Positions 7,644 to 16,468 of a stretch of 29,761 nt of DNA are shown here, piece by piece (within the stretch, counting starts at the first letter, position 1; the number at the start of each line of letters is the position of its first letter). Origin of the DNA: Bacteroidales bacterium UBA4345 (GTDB taxonomy: Bacteria > Bacteroidota > Bacteroidia > Bacteroidales > Paludibacteraceae); NCBI GenBank assembly GCA_002396385.1, contig DGTD01000087.1, forward strand, positions 1-29,761. Direction: 5' to 3'. Both the position numbers and the translations under genes were made by a program. The notes under the pieces are model-generated. The model saw only the letters and a program-made list of their open reading frames with translations. It did no database searches and was not told the origin of the DNA.

Positions 7644-8456
7644 ATGTCGGAAACATTCAAGCAACAGATATTTGTGGCAGCATGCCCAAGTTTTTTCCCT
7701 ACAACCGGTTTCGAGATGGCCAAGCAATTGGCGAAAGCCTACCGCAAAGATATATGCTTCCTCGGCATCTGCTTCGGGAAAAAGGCCCTCGATACCCCAG
7801 CCTACGAAAACGCGTTTAGCGCATGGGTTGACGAACATAAGGCAGAATGCCCCGAAGAAGTGGAACTGACCTACAAGGTGATGACCCCACAAGAAGACTT
7901 TACAGAAACCATAGAAGCCACAGAGGCCTCGATGCTGATATTTGAATTAAACGAAAAAGAGCGTCCGTTCAACAATGTGCAAAAACTGTTAGACATCAGC
8001 AGAAGTCTGCGAATACCCTACTTTTTTGTACGCGAAGGGCAAGAGATTGCGTTCAACCGCATACTGGTACCCGTGGGCTTCTTGTTGGAAGAACGGGAGA
8101 AAGGTCCGTTCAGCAACAGTTTTGGTCTCTTTTTCGACGCTGAAATTTTGCTGATGCCCGCAAAAGATTATGGTAGCAAAGCCCGTCAGAACACCGACGC
8201 CATACGAACATTGATCGAGAAATCGGACATCAAGCATCAAGAAATCACAGCCACTAAAGACAGTTTCAAAGTAGAGTTGGAAGCCGCACAACTGGCACCC
8301 AGCATAGGAGCATGCTTGCTGATAATATCGGCCTCGCGAGACTATGGTCTAGACGACATCATATTCGGTCCGAAAGAGCGAAAAGTCATTAACCAATGTG
8401 CAGTACCAGTCATGGTAATCAACCCACGAGGAGACCTATACGCCCTCTGCGGTTAA
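7644..8456 (+). CDS. Universal stress protein family protein
   Basis: A 270-residue cytoplasmic protein made of two Usp-like alpha/beta halves (about 5-130 and 138-262). The second half begins FNRILVPVGF, a typical Usp first strand, and ends GPKERKVINQCAVPVMVINP, the usual Usp C-terminal strand. The classical ATP-binding G-x2-G-x9-G-S/T motif is not visible, so it may not bind nucleotide. Family members are stress-induced proteins of varied, often unknown, biochemical role. It is encoded 20 bp after an FKBP gene and 28 bp before a secreted hydrolase, in the operon that ends with tex. Confidence 0.8.
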   Translation: MSETFKQQIFVAACPSFFPTTGFEMAKQLAKAYRKDICFLGICFGKKALDTPAYENAFSAWVDEHKAECPEEVELTYKVMTPQEDFTETIEATEASMLIFELNEKERPFNNVQKLLDISRSLRIPYFFVREGQEIAFNRILVPVGFLLEEREKGPFSNSFGLFFDAEILLMPAKDYGSKARQNTDAIRTLIEKSDIKHQEITATKDSFKVELEAAQLAPSIGACLLIISASRDYGLDDIIFGPKERKVINQCAVPVMVINPRGDLYALCG

Positions 8457-8484
8457 AGGGAAGGACATTACAAACAAGAACAGC

Positions 8485-9690
8485 ATGAACAAAATATACT
8501 CGGTGGCACTCGTGTGCCTTATCGGAATAAACGCAACAAAAGCAGTGACCACCGACGCCGTCACCCTGGTATCGGCGAAAGTACCCTCATCGAAGACATC
8601 TCTTAGCCGCACCGAGGCCGAAGCCTTTGCCGACACTCTGAGGAACATCAGCAAACAAGCCTATTCGTCACAATACGGACAGGCATGGGACGACCATTTG
8701 ATACAGAAAGACAGTTTGAGAATGCCTTTCAGTAGCCGCATCATCGGAGAACGACCAGCCGACGGCTACCCCATTTTTGTATCGCTGCACGATATTGCCG
8801 GTTCAACAGCCACAGCCAACGACGAGCAATACCAAAAGCAGCAACACCGCTACGACCAGTCTTTACCTGCCAGTTGCATCTATATAACCCCACGCGCGCC
8901 ACAAAACGCCAACGACACCTGGCAAAAGCCCGAATTAGACAGTATGCTGCACACCATGGTGAACCTAGCCGTTATGAACCAGGGCGGCAATCCGAACCGC
9001 GTGTACCTGATAGGAAGCAGTACAGGAGGCGACGGTGTATGGCACATAGCCACAAGACAACCTGACCACTGGGCAGCTATTGCCACAACAGGCGGACATT
9101 TGGAGCACTTAAATATAGAAAACCTGAGGAACGCCCCTGTAATGGTGTTAACCGTAGAGGACGGAGGAAACGACACCGCCCGCATTGAAACAGCCAAGCT
9201 CTGCAGAGAAATGGACAAACTGCAGGAAAACGACGCCGACGGCTACAAGCACCAATGCAGTTCGACGGGGAACAAAGGGAAACAGTTGGAAGAGGAAGAA
9301 AGGAAATCACTAGACTGGTTGCAACAGTTCACCCGTAACACGACACCTCCGAAAGTAGTTTGGCAACAAGGAGAAAACGTAACGCACAGCCACTATTGGC
9401 TGTCGGTACCAGCAACCGTCACCCCACAGCCCGGCGACAAAGTGACCGCAGAGATAGACGAAAACATCATCAGGGTATCGAAATGCAACTACCCCGAATT
9501 GAACATCTGGCTGAACGACAAGATGGTCGACCTCGACAGCCCGGTAACCGTCATATTCGACGGCAAACCCGTCTACAAAGGCAAGTTGCCAAGGAAGAAC
9601 AGCGTGATAGAAGAAAGCGTGTTCAACCGCAACGACTTTGGTTTCTATTATTGTTCAAAGATAACCCTACTGATTCAAGTAGTAAAATAA
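8485..9690 (+). CDS. Secreted alpha/beta-hydrolase (esterase-like)
   Basis: A 401-residue protein with a signal peptide (MNKIYSVALVCLIGINATKA). The hydrolase fold is indicated by a strand plus oxyanion-type turn FVSLHDIAGS (98-107) and the nucleophile elbow GSSTGG (177-182, Ser179), which fits G-x-S-x-G. A candidate acid lies in LTVEDGGND (222-230) and a candidate histidine in THSHYW, about residues 307-312. The region after about 320 looks like a small beta domain. It resembles secreted carboxylesterases/PHB-depolymerase-like enzymes, but the substrate is unknown. Its place in an operon with FKBP, Usp and Tex is unusual. A shadow frame on the same strand at the 3' end is not coding. Confidence 0.75.
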   Translation: MNKIYSVALVCLIGINATKAVTTDAVTLVSAKVPSSKTSLSRTEAEAFADTLRNISKQAYSSQYGQAWDDHLIQKDSLRMPFSSRIIGERPADGYPIFVSLHDIAGSTATANDEQYQKQQHRYDQSLPASCIYITPRAPQNANDTWQKPELDSMLHTMVNLAVMNQGGNPNRVYLIGSSTGGDGVWHIATRQPDHWAAIATTGGHLEHLNIENLRNAPVMVLTVEDGGNDTARIETAKLCREMDKLQENDADGYKHQCSSTGNKGKQLEEEERKSLDWLQQFTRNTTPPKVVWQQGENVTHSHYWLSVPATVTPQPGDKVTAEIDENIIRVSKCNYPELNIWLNDKMVDLDSPVTVIFDGKPVYKGKLPRKNSVIEESVFNRNDFGFYYCSKITLLIQVVK

Positions 9691-9711
9691 ACAAAAAAAG
9701 CAGAGACACCC

Positions 9712-11832
9712 ATGCTAAGCAACCTTATATCAAAAGCCCTTAACCTGCCAGAGCGCCAAGTGAGCGCAACCTTAAAACTGCTTGAAGAAGGAGCCACAGT
9801 TCCCTTCATTGCGCGTTACAGGAAAGAGATGACAGGCTCGCTCGACGAAGTCCAGATACAGGCCATACAAGAGCAAAACGAGAAATACGTTGAACTGCAG
9901 AAACGCAAAGAAACCATTCTATCGACAATCGAGGGACAAGGAAAACTCACGCCAGAGTTGAAACAGAAAATTTCGGACTGCTGGGAGAGCAGCGCTCTTG
10001 AAGACCTTTACCTTCCCTACAAACCCAAGAAGCGCACACGCGCCGAAGTGGCCCGCCAAAAAGGATTGGAGCCACTGGCCAAACGCCTGATGATGCAGAT
10101 TGCCACCGACCAACCCGACACACTGGCAGCACGCTACGTGAAAGAGGGCGTAGCCAATACTGACGAAGCCCTTAAAGGAGCCCAGGACATTATAGCCGAG
10201 TGGGTTTCAGAAAGTGAGGGTGCACGCAACCGTATGCGCCGGACCATGGAACGCACAGCCGTCATCAGCAGCAAGGTGGTGAAGGGAAAAGAGGAAGAAG
10301 CCCAAAAATTCAGCGACTACTTCGACTTCAGCGAACCGCTGCGCCGCTGCACCTCGCACCGCTTGTTGGCCATGCGCCGTGGAGAAGCCGAAGGATGGTT
10401 GCGGATAGACATCGGTCCGGAAGACGACGAAGACAGTCTGGAACGCATATCGCAACTTTTCGTAAAAGGAAGGGGCGGTACAGCCGGGCTGGTTGCCGAT
10501 GCTGTAGCCGACAGCTACAAGCGTCTGCTGAAACCTGCCATACAGACAGAATTTTCGGCCAGCAGCAAAGAGAAAGCCGACGAGGAAGCCATCGGGGTAT
10601 TTGCCGAAAACCTGCGCCAGCTGCTACTTGCAGCCCCATTGGGGCAAAAACGCGTATTGGCCCTAGACCCCGGATTCAGGACAGGTTGCAAAGTAGTCTG
10701 CCTTGACGCACAAGGCGAGCTGAAGCACCACGACGTCATCTACCCGCATGCCCCCCACAACAAAACCGCAGAGGCCGCAGCCTGCATAGAGCATTTGGTT
10801 AAGAAACACCAAATAGAAGCCATTTCTATTGGGAACGGGACCGCCAGTCGTGAGACAGAGCAATTTGTGCGAGATTTGAAATTTGACCATCCCGTACAAA
10901 TATACACCGTAAGCGAAGACGGAGCATCGGTCTACTCAGCATCGGCTGTAGCCCGGGAAGAGTTCCCCGAAGAAGATGTAACCGTAAGGGGAGCCGTATC
11001 TATTGGCAGACGTCTTATAGACCCACTGGCAGAACTGGTAAAAATTGACCCTAAAGCAATAGGCGTAGGCCAATACCAGCACGACGTAGACCAAGGTAAA
11101 CTGAAAAAAGCCCTCGACAACACCGTTGTATCGTGCGTAAACCAGGTGGGTGTGAACGTGAACACCGCCAGCAAGCACTTGCTGACCTACATTTCTGGTT
11201 TAGGTCCACAACTTGCACAAAACATCGTGAACTACCGTACCGAAAACGGTCCGTTCAGCAGCCGTGCACAACTGAAGAAAGTGCCACGCCTTGGCGACAA
11301 GGCATTCGAGCAGTGTGCGGGCTTCTTGCGCATACCCGATGCGAAAAATCCACTCGATAATTCGGCTGTCCATCCCGAATCGTACAACGTGGTGCAACAG
11401 ATGGCCAAAGACTTAGGAACAACCGTTCCAGAGTTGATCAGCAAAAAAGAATTGCGCCAAAAAGTAGACTTAAACAAATACACCACCACTACCATTGGTC
11501 TGCCCACACTGAAAGACATTATGAACGAGTTGGAAAAGCCAGGCCGCGACCCACGCGAACAACTGACCGAATTCAGCTTCGACCCTAATGTGCACTCCGT
11601 AGACGACCTGAGAGAAGGAATGGTGCTGCCAGGAATTGTGACCAACATCACCAACTTTGGTGCGTTTGTAGACATAGGCGTGCACCAAGACGGATTGGTA
11701 CACATATCGCAGATGGCCGACCGATACATCAGCACACCAACCGATGTGGTCAGCCTGCACCAGCATGTGGAAGTGAAAGTTGTAGAAATAGACCGTAAAC
11801 GGAACAGGATAGGACTTTCGATGAGGAAGTGA
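9712..11832 (+). CDS. tex: Tex: RNA-binding transcriptional accessory protein
   Basis: A 706-residue Tex homologue at close to full family length. The N-terminal helical region (PERQVSATLKLLEEGATVPFIARYRKE type, about 11-40) is followed by the YqgF/RNase H-like domain beginning KRVLALDPGFRTGCK (about 313-327). A helix-hairpin-helix pair follows (ISGLGPQLAQNIVNYR and VPRLGDKAFEQCAGF, about 490-560). The C-terminal S1 domain begins GMVLPGIVTNITNFGAFVD and ends GLSMRK. Tex binds nucleic acid and affects transcription and stress or virulence gene expression in other bacteria. It is the last gene of the 6826-11832 operon and ends at a hairpin shared with the convergent TerB-J gene. Confidence 0.95.
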   Translation: MLSNLISKALNLPERQVSATLKLLEEGATVPFIARYRKEMTGSLDEVQIQAIQEQNEKYVELQKRKETILSTIEGQGKLTPELKQKISDCWESSALEDLYLPYKPKKRTRAEVARQKGLEPLAKRLMMQIATDQPDTLAARYVKEGVANTDEALKGAQDIIAEWVSESEGARNRMRRTMERTAVISSKVVKGKEEEAQKFSDYFDFSEPLRRCTSHRLLAMRRGEAEGWLRIDIGPEDDEDSLERISQLFVKGRGGTAGLVADAVADSYKRLLKPAIQTEFSASSKEKADEEAIGVFAENLRQLLLAAPLGQKRVLALDPGFRTGCKVVCLDAQGELKHHDVIYPHAPHNKTAEAAACIEHLVKKHQIEAISIGNGTASRETEQFVRDLKFDHPVQIYTVSEDGASVYSASAVAREEFPEEDVTVRGAVSIGRRLIDPLAELVKIDPKAIGVGQYQHDVDQGKLKKALDNTVVSCVNQVGVNVNTASKHLLTYISGLGPQLAQNIVNYRTENGPFSSRAQLKKVPRLGDKAFEQCAGFLRIPDAKNPLDNSAVHPESYNVVQQMAKDLGTTVPELISKKELRQKVDLNKYTTTTIGLPTLKDIMNELEKPGRDPREQLTEFSFDPNVHSVDDLREGMVLPGIVTNITNFGAFVDIGVHQDGLVHISQMADRYISTPTDVVSLHQHVEVKVVEIDRKRNRIGLSMRK

Positions 11833-11837
11833 TTTCC

Positions 11838-11863
11838 AAAGCGTCTCCTAACGGAGGCGCTTT
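11838..11863 (+). terminator. Bidirectional terminator between tex and the TerB-J gene
   Basis: Arms aaagcgtctcc (11838-11848) and ggaggcgcttt (11853-11863) pair with one G-T wobble around a short loop, with T-rich flanks (tttattgttt after it). It overlaps the stop codon of the convergent gene by two bases. Confidence 0.75.
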
Positions 11864-13691
11864 ATTGTTTCAACAAGCTGTAAGCCCAGTTGATTTCCTT
11901 GAACTTTTCAGTCAACTCAAGTTTGAGGAAATCTTCCTGGACAGTGTCGGGATGGTATTTCAAAGCAAGCGACCTATAGGCTTTCCGGATCTCATCTGGT
12001 GTAGCAGACGAGGAAAGTCCTAAAACAGCATAGGCATACTCCAGCTTTTTCTGTCTACGTTCAACACGCGACTCCTGTTGCTGTTGTTCTTGTTGTTGCT
12101 GGTTATTATACTGGGAACTTTGTTGGTACTGTTTCGACTTCCGACCTGAATTTGCCCGCTGGTCCTTGTTTTTGTATTCCGTATACCGTTTATCCGATTC
12201 CTTAGATTTCTTCTGTTTAGGCTCTCTGATATGGAACTTATTGCAAAGGTACTGTATATCGCTCTCCTGCAGTTCGAAGAGTTTCATCAGTTTCAACACC
12301 ACACCCGACCCGTTATTGTTGCTGCCATTTTCATTATTTTCCAGATTGAGCAAAGTGAACGAGAGCAGCGTTTCGATAAAGGCGTAACGCTCGTGATAGG
12401 ATGTAATGAGAATAAACTCTTTTGGAATAGATAGCGAAGGCGTACTACGTCCGTTCACCAGCCTGTTGAAATAGGCGATAGCGACAGACGGGTTGCTGAA
12501 GTTGGCAGTCATATACTCGCCCACCCTTCTCCGCTCCTCATTCGAAACATTACCGTCGGCTTTCACGACAGCGGCAAAACAATAGGCAAAAGTTTTACTT
12601 TTATCCTCGTCGACATCTTTCGTGTCCTCAGACTGTTCCTTCTTGTCAGACTCCTTCTCCGCACTGTCGTCAGGCACACTGAGTTTGTATTTATTGCTTA
12701 AATACTCGATATCCCTTTCCTCCAGTTCGAAAAGTGTCATCAGTTCCGAGAGGACACGGGCCAGATTGCCAGTAATACCATCCGTCGGAAAGTTGTCGTT
12801 CGTCATAGCAAGAGAGAACAACATTTCGGTGAACGCATAACGTTCTGGTATAGAGGTAGAAACTAAAAAATCACGATGTACTTTTGGAGACAATAATCGG
12901 TTTTTATTCAAGAACCTATTAAACGTCTGAATCAAAGCATTGTAAAAAATATTGTTATAAAACTTGGAAGCTATAAAATTTTCCGCTTTTTTTCGTTCTT
13001 CCTCGGTAACAACGCCATCGGCTTTCACGACACAGGCGAGACAATAGGCATAAGTAATATGCGTCTTCGTTAAAAAACTTCTATACTTGTCATTCTCAGT
13101 TTTTTCAACTTTTTCAGTACATGAATCCCATTTTTTAGAATCATCGAACTTTCTATTATTATCAGATTCACGCGTTCTATAGGTACGAAGCAGAGTATAA
13201 ACGTGGTTCTTCTTCAAGCCAAACAGCCGTATCAGCCTTGACAAAAAATTGTTCATATCAACACGATCGCCGTTCTTAGAGGCACTTTGGCAAGTTTTAG
13301 CAAGTGCTACCAATTCCTCTGCAAACTCAAGTCTTTCTTTGTAGCTAGTTCTCGCAACGAATTTTAGAGCATCATCCGAAGTAATAAAATGGGAATCAAG
13401 CAAATACTTTTCAAATTTATCAAGCACAAATCGGGTATCATCGTTTAACCTTTTATCTCCATAAACTTTATCAGTAGCAAATTTTCGATGAATATAGGCC
13501 TTCGCTTCTTCTATTCCCTTTTCAGATATACACTCATCGGACTTTATAACACAAGCAAGACAATGCGCATAAAAAGCCAATAAAAGATCATGACTTTCTT
13601 CATGACTTTCAAAAGAGAAAAAATTGCGGATTTTATCAAAAAGCCGCTTTAGAAAATGAGAAGCAGAAGCCCCTGTAGCATCTTTCGACAT
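11862..13691 (-). CDS. Triple TerB-repeat protein with C-terminal J domain (DjlA-like)
   Basis: A 609-residue protein without signal peptide or TM segment. Three TerB-like helical domains are seen at about 35-170, 210-337 and 365-488. The second and third carry the acidic VVKADG-x-V-T/S-x-EER motif (221-232, 375-388), while the first is degenerate ([10 protein letters not shown]). A Gln/Asn/Lys-rich linker (about 505-545, with runs of Q) leads to a J domain (551-609) with the HPD tripeptide at 580-582, needed to stimulate DnaK. E. coli DjlA has one TerB plus a J domain; three TerB copies are unusual. An amphipathic N-terminal helix ([15 protein letters not shown]) could touch the membrane. 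It lies 65 bp downstream of a related one-TerB gene, probably in the same unit. Its role is inferred to be recruiting DnaK to a TerB-bound partner. Confidence 0.85.
   Translation of the reverse strand: MSKDATGASASHFLKRLFDKIRNFFSFESHEESHDLLLAFYAHCLACVIKSDECISEKGIEEAKAYIHRKFATDKVYGDKRLNDDTRFVLDKFEKYLLDSHFITSDDALKFVARTSYKERLEFAEELVALAKTCQSASKNGDRVDMNNFLSRLIRLFGLKKNHVYTLLRTYRTRESDNNRKFDDSKKWDSCTEKVEKTENDKYRSFLTKTHITYAYCLACVVKADGVVTEEERKKAENFIASKFYNNIFYNALIQTFNRFLNKNRLLSPKVHRDFLVSTSIPERYAFTEMLFSLAMTNDNFPTDGITGNLARVLSELMTLFELEERDIEYLSNKYKLSVPDDSAEKESDKKEQSEDTKDVDEDKSKTFAYCFAAVVKADGNVSNEERRRVGEYMTANFSNPSVAIAYFNRLVNGRSTPSLSIPKEFILITSYHERYAFIETLLSFTLLNLENNENGSNNNGSGVVLKLMKLFELQESDIQYLCNKFHIREPKQKKSKESDKRYTEYKNKDQRANSGRKSKQYQQSSQYNNQQQQEQQQQESRVERRQKKLEYAYAVLGLSSSATPDEIRKAYRSLALKYHPDTVQEDFLKLELTEKFKEINWAYSLLKQ
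11874..11961 (-). repeat. 88-bp near-identical 3' segment shared by the two TerB-J genes, copy 1
   Basis: This segment matches 13781-13868 with 3 mismatches in 88 bp, while the sequence just upstream in each gene diverges quickly, including at third codon positions. It encodes the J-domain end [20 protein letters not shown] and beyond. Confidence 0.85.
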
Positions 13692-13756
13692 CTGAAAAAT
13701 ATATCTAAGTTAAAGTACGCACATAAACAAGTTTCCCCGACAACGACAGTCAGTAC

Positions 13757-14632
13757 CTAGAAGGAGAACTCCTGTCTTAGCAAGTTGTAAGCCCAGTTGA
13801 TTTCCTTGAACTTTTCAGTCAACTCGAGTTTGAGGAAATCTTCCTGAACAGTGTCGGGATGGTATTTCCGGGCCAGCACCTTGTAAGCCTTCCTTATGTC
13901 GTCGGCCGAGGCAGCAGAAGAAAGCCCCATAACCACAAAAGCACGTTCCAGTCCTTTCCGTTCCTCAGCCGCCTTTTCCTGCTGTTGCCGGCTCGAATCA
14001 GACTGCCGTCCGCTCTTTTGAGAGTTGTATTGGTTGTCGTCCTGTTTCTGTTTATTTTTTTGAGACTGGTAATTGGTATATCTTTGTTTATCGGTCCCTT
14101 TCGTCTCCCTCCTGTTTTTTCTTGAGTTACCCAAATTATTCTTATTATTGAGGTACTGCATATCGGGCTCGTTAATACCAAGGAGCTTCATCAGTTTTTG
14201 GAGCATCTTAACCACTTTATCGTCGATGCCCTTCTCGTTGTTGCCCTGGTTCGTCAAAGCAATAGAGAACAGCATCTCGGCAAAGGCAAAGCGTTCGGAA
14301 TAGGTAGTGCCAAAAACGAACTCCTTAGAAATAACCGGAGTAGCTATTCTACGTCCACTCACCAACCTGTGAAATTGGGCAATAGGCATAGAATTGTTGC
14401 GGAATCTTGCAGACAGATAATTGCCGACCCTTCTCCGTTCCTCATTAGAAACTGTACCGTCGGCTTGGACAACCGCAGCAAGACAGTAGGCATAGGTTTG
14501 AATTCTCAGTTCGTTGCTGCATTCCTTTACAATCTTACGGTTTTCATACAGCAGAGTTAAAGACCTGCGAACCTTCTCAAAAATATCCACAAAAAAACGG
14601 AAAACGGGTAAACCAGAAAAATCTATCAACAT
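13757..14632 (-). CDS. Single TerB domain plus C-terminal J domain (DjlA-like)
   Basis: Read from the ATG at 14632 this is a 291-residue protein. A GTG at 14698 would add 22 hydrophobic and aromatic residues. I prefer 14632 because a TAnnTTTG element sits just upstream and because the N-terminus then lines up with the neighbour (FRFFVDIFEKVRR against [12 protein letters not shown]). A TerB domain (about 45-165) has the [15 protein letters not shown] motif. A charged Gln/Lys/Ser-rich linker (about 170-225) joins it to a J domain with HPD at 258-260 near the C-terminus. This matches the soluble part of DjlA, a DnaK co-chaperone. Its last 88 bp are almost identical to the next gene downstream. 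Confidence 0.85.
   Translation of the reverse strand: MLIDFSGLPVFRFFVDIFEKVRRSLTLLYENRKIVKECSNELRIQTYAYCLAAVVQADGTVSNEERRRVGNYLSARFRNNSMPIAQFHRLVSGRRIATPVISKEFVFGTTYSERFAFAEMLFSIALTNQGNNEKGIDDKVVKMLQKLMKLLGINEPDMQYLNNKNNLGNSRKNRRETKGTDKQRYTNYQSQKNKQKQDDNQYNSQKSGRQSDSSRQQQEKAAEERKGLERAFVVMGLSSAASADDIRKAYKVLARKYHPDTVQEDFLKLELTEKFKEINWAYNLLRQEFSF
13781..13868 (-). repeat. 88-bp near-identical 3' segment shared by the two TerB-J genes, copy 2
   Basis: Partner of 11874-11961, with 3 differences in 88 bp. The sharp drop in similarity outside the segment suggests gene conversion rather than simple paralogue conservation. Confidence 0.85.
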
Positions 14633-14661
14633 CAAAATAAATCGGGAAAAATTAAACTTTA

Positions 14662-14669
14662 CAAATCTA
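14662..14669 (-). promoter_or_regulatory. Candidate -7 element for the TerB-J gene pair
   Basis: On the - strand this reads TAGATTTG, an exact TAnnTTTG match 29 bp upstream of the ATG at 14632. No clear -33 partner is visible. Confidence 0.4.
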
Positions 14670-14827
14670 CAAAAAACAAAGGAAAGTATCGTCTTCACCT
14701 ATCCTTTTCAAAAAACAAAAGCCGCTGAGCAAGAATAAAAGGCCGTGCGCACCACAATCGAACACAAATAAATGTTGATTGTTAGTAACAAAGGGCACAG
14801 AAAGGACGTAGAAACGAAGATTTTACG

Positions 14828-14835
14828 TATCTTTG
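14828..14835 (+). promoter_or_regulatory. Candidate -7 element for the SGNH/MBOAT operon
   Basis: TATCTTTG matches TAnnTTTG. It lies 96 bp upstream of the ATG at 14932, which would leave a leader of about 90 bases. The -33 element is not obvious. Confidence 0.45.
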
Positions 14836-14931
14836 CAAGTTGAAACAAAGCAGAGAGGTTTGACTCGGACAGCACAAAGAGAAAAAGCCACTCATTCAGA
14901 GCCGACACACCATAAGCAAGAAATAAAGGAG

Positions 14932-16467
14932 ATGAATAAATATCCGTCGAGAACATTTTGGCTGACGTTGTTAATAATAGTCACACTGTTAGTACAATAC
15001 AAATTGCCAACCCCAACCCTTGAGACCGGTTTAATAAAGAAATGGCTGGGGATGCCATACGACCAGGACGAATACTTCGCAATGCGCAAGGTAGACCTGC
15101 TGGGAGATTTGCGTGTGGAAAAAGAGGAGCCAGAAGACGACATAGACAGCGACCTACTCGCACAACTCAACACCAACAATCCGAAAGAAGTACAGGTAGT
15201 GGTGGTAGAAGACAGCACCATAGCCTCGATAGACAGTGCAGCGAGCGCGGTTTACGACAGTCTGAAACCAAGACCCATACACATTGTGTTTAACGACACG
15301 GTGCACTCGCAGGAAGGGACCATAGAGATAGTAGACTACGACGACGGCACGGGCATGGGGATAGAGCGTTTCTATGCCGCCCTCGACCATGTGAAAGAGC
15401 GTCCGGTCAGAATCGGATTCTTTGGCGACTCGTTTATAGAAGGCGACATTATGACGGGCTGGTTACGCAGCATGATGCAGAGCGAATGGGGAGGAAAAGG
15501 AGTAGGCTATATAGAGATAGCACCAGAGACCGCCGGTTTCCGCACCACCGTTTTCCACCGTCACAACGGATGGTCGATGCACCAATGGTTGAACAAACGC
15601 AGTTTCCAAAAAGACAAACAGAGCATCAGCTGCCACTACTTCACCGCCAAGGGCAAAGCCTGGGTGGAAGGCCGCTGTTCGAAATTCAAAGGAGCGCAAG
15701 AGTTCGACAGGACCAGTTTCTACTTTAAAGCCCGCCAATCGGACCGAATCAAGCTGGTGGCAAACGACTCGACCCTCTATTTCGACTGCCCGAAGTCAGA
15801 CACTATACAGACCCTGACGTATAAAAGCCATGTCCCACTCACCAAAGTCCACTGGGAGTTGGAGAACAAGGACACCACATCGGTATTCTACGGAATGGCG
15901 ATGGACGGCAACACAGGCATCATACTCGACAACATCAGCATGCGTGGGCAAAGCGGCACGCAGTTGGCCGGCGTACCGATCGAACACCTGAAAAGCATGC
16001 ACAAGGTCCGGAAGTACGACCTGATAGTGCTCCAATTCGGCTTGAACGTGGCAAGCCCCAACTGCACGAAGTTCACGAAGTACCAACAAGATATGGAACA
16101 GGTGGTGCGCCACCTTCACGAAGCCTACCCCGAAGCGGGATTCCTCATCATCAGCGTAGGCGACCGCCGCTACAAACACGACGGTCGCATGGTAACCATG
16201 CCAGGAGTCAAACACCTGTGCCTATACCAACAGAGTCTGGCCGCACAGACCAAGACCTCGTATTGGAACATGCTGAACGCCATGCTTCAGATGGGAGGAA
16301 TAGACAGTATGGCCAACGCCAAGCCATCGCTCGCGAACATGGACTACACCCACATAAATTTCAGAGGAGGCAAACAAGTGGCAACAAAACTGTTTGAAGC
16401 CATCAAAGCGGGCAAAGAGCATTACGACCGCAAGCAAGCCTACATTCAGGAATTAAAAAAGGAATAA
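14932..16467 (+). CDS. Membrane-anchored SGNH/GDSL hydrolase-family protein
   Basis: The ATG at 14932 (preceded by aaaggag) gives 511 residues; more upstream starts would place a polar stretch before the single N-terminal TM segment (about 9-23). A spacer rich in acidic residues (about 60-140) precedes the SGNH domain. Block I is GFFGDSF with the GDS serine at 167. Block III is QFGLN with Asn372. The catalytic dyad DYTH (Asp471, His474) is near the C-terminus. A beta-rich insertion between blocks I and III (about 205-340) may be a carbohydrate-binding module. Known relatives act on or transfer acyl groups to polysaccharides outside the membrane, paired with an MBOAT. Here a second SGNH gene starts 1 bp after the stop and an MBOAT follows. 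Confidence 0.85.
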   Translation: MNKYPSRTFWLTLLIIVTLLVQYKLPTPTLETGLIKKWLGMPYDQDEYFAMRKVDLLGDLRVEKEEPEDDIDSDLLAQLNTNNPKEVQVVVVEDSTIASIDSAASAVYDSLKPRPIHIVFNDTVHSQEGTIEIVDYDDGTGMGIERFYAALDHVKERPVRIGFFGDSFIEGDIMTGWLRSMMQSEWGGKGVGYIEIAPETAGFRTTVFHRHNGWSMHQWLNKRSFQKDKQSISCHYFTAKGKAWVEGRCSKFKGAQEFDRTSFYFKARQSDRIKLVANDSTLYFDCPKSDTIQTLTYKSHVPLTKVHWELENKDTTSVFYGMAMDGNTGIILDNISMRGQSGTQLAGVPIEHLKSMHKVRKYDLIVLQFGLNVASPNCTKFTKYQQDMEQVVRHLHEAYPEAGFLIISVGDRRYKHDGRMVTMPGVKHLCLYQQSLAAQTKTSYWNMLNAMLQMGGIDSMANAKPSLANMDYTHINFRGGKQVATKLFEAIKAGKEHYDRKQAYIQELKKE

Positions 16468-16468
16468 G

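Noticed and set aside
9360..9743. + strand frame of 127 residues inside the hydrolase
   Set aside because: Basic, low-information shadow of the hydrolase gene in another frame; it also overlaps the start of tex.
14633..14698. GTG start extending the single-TerB gene by 22 residues
   Set aside because: A TAnnTTTG element lies inside the extension and the ATG at 14632 aligns with the N-terminus of the paralogue. Not fully excluded.
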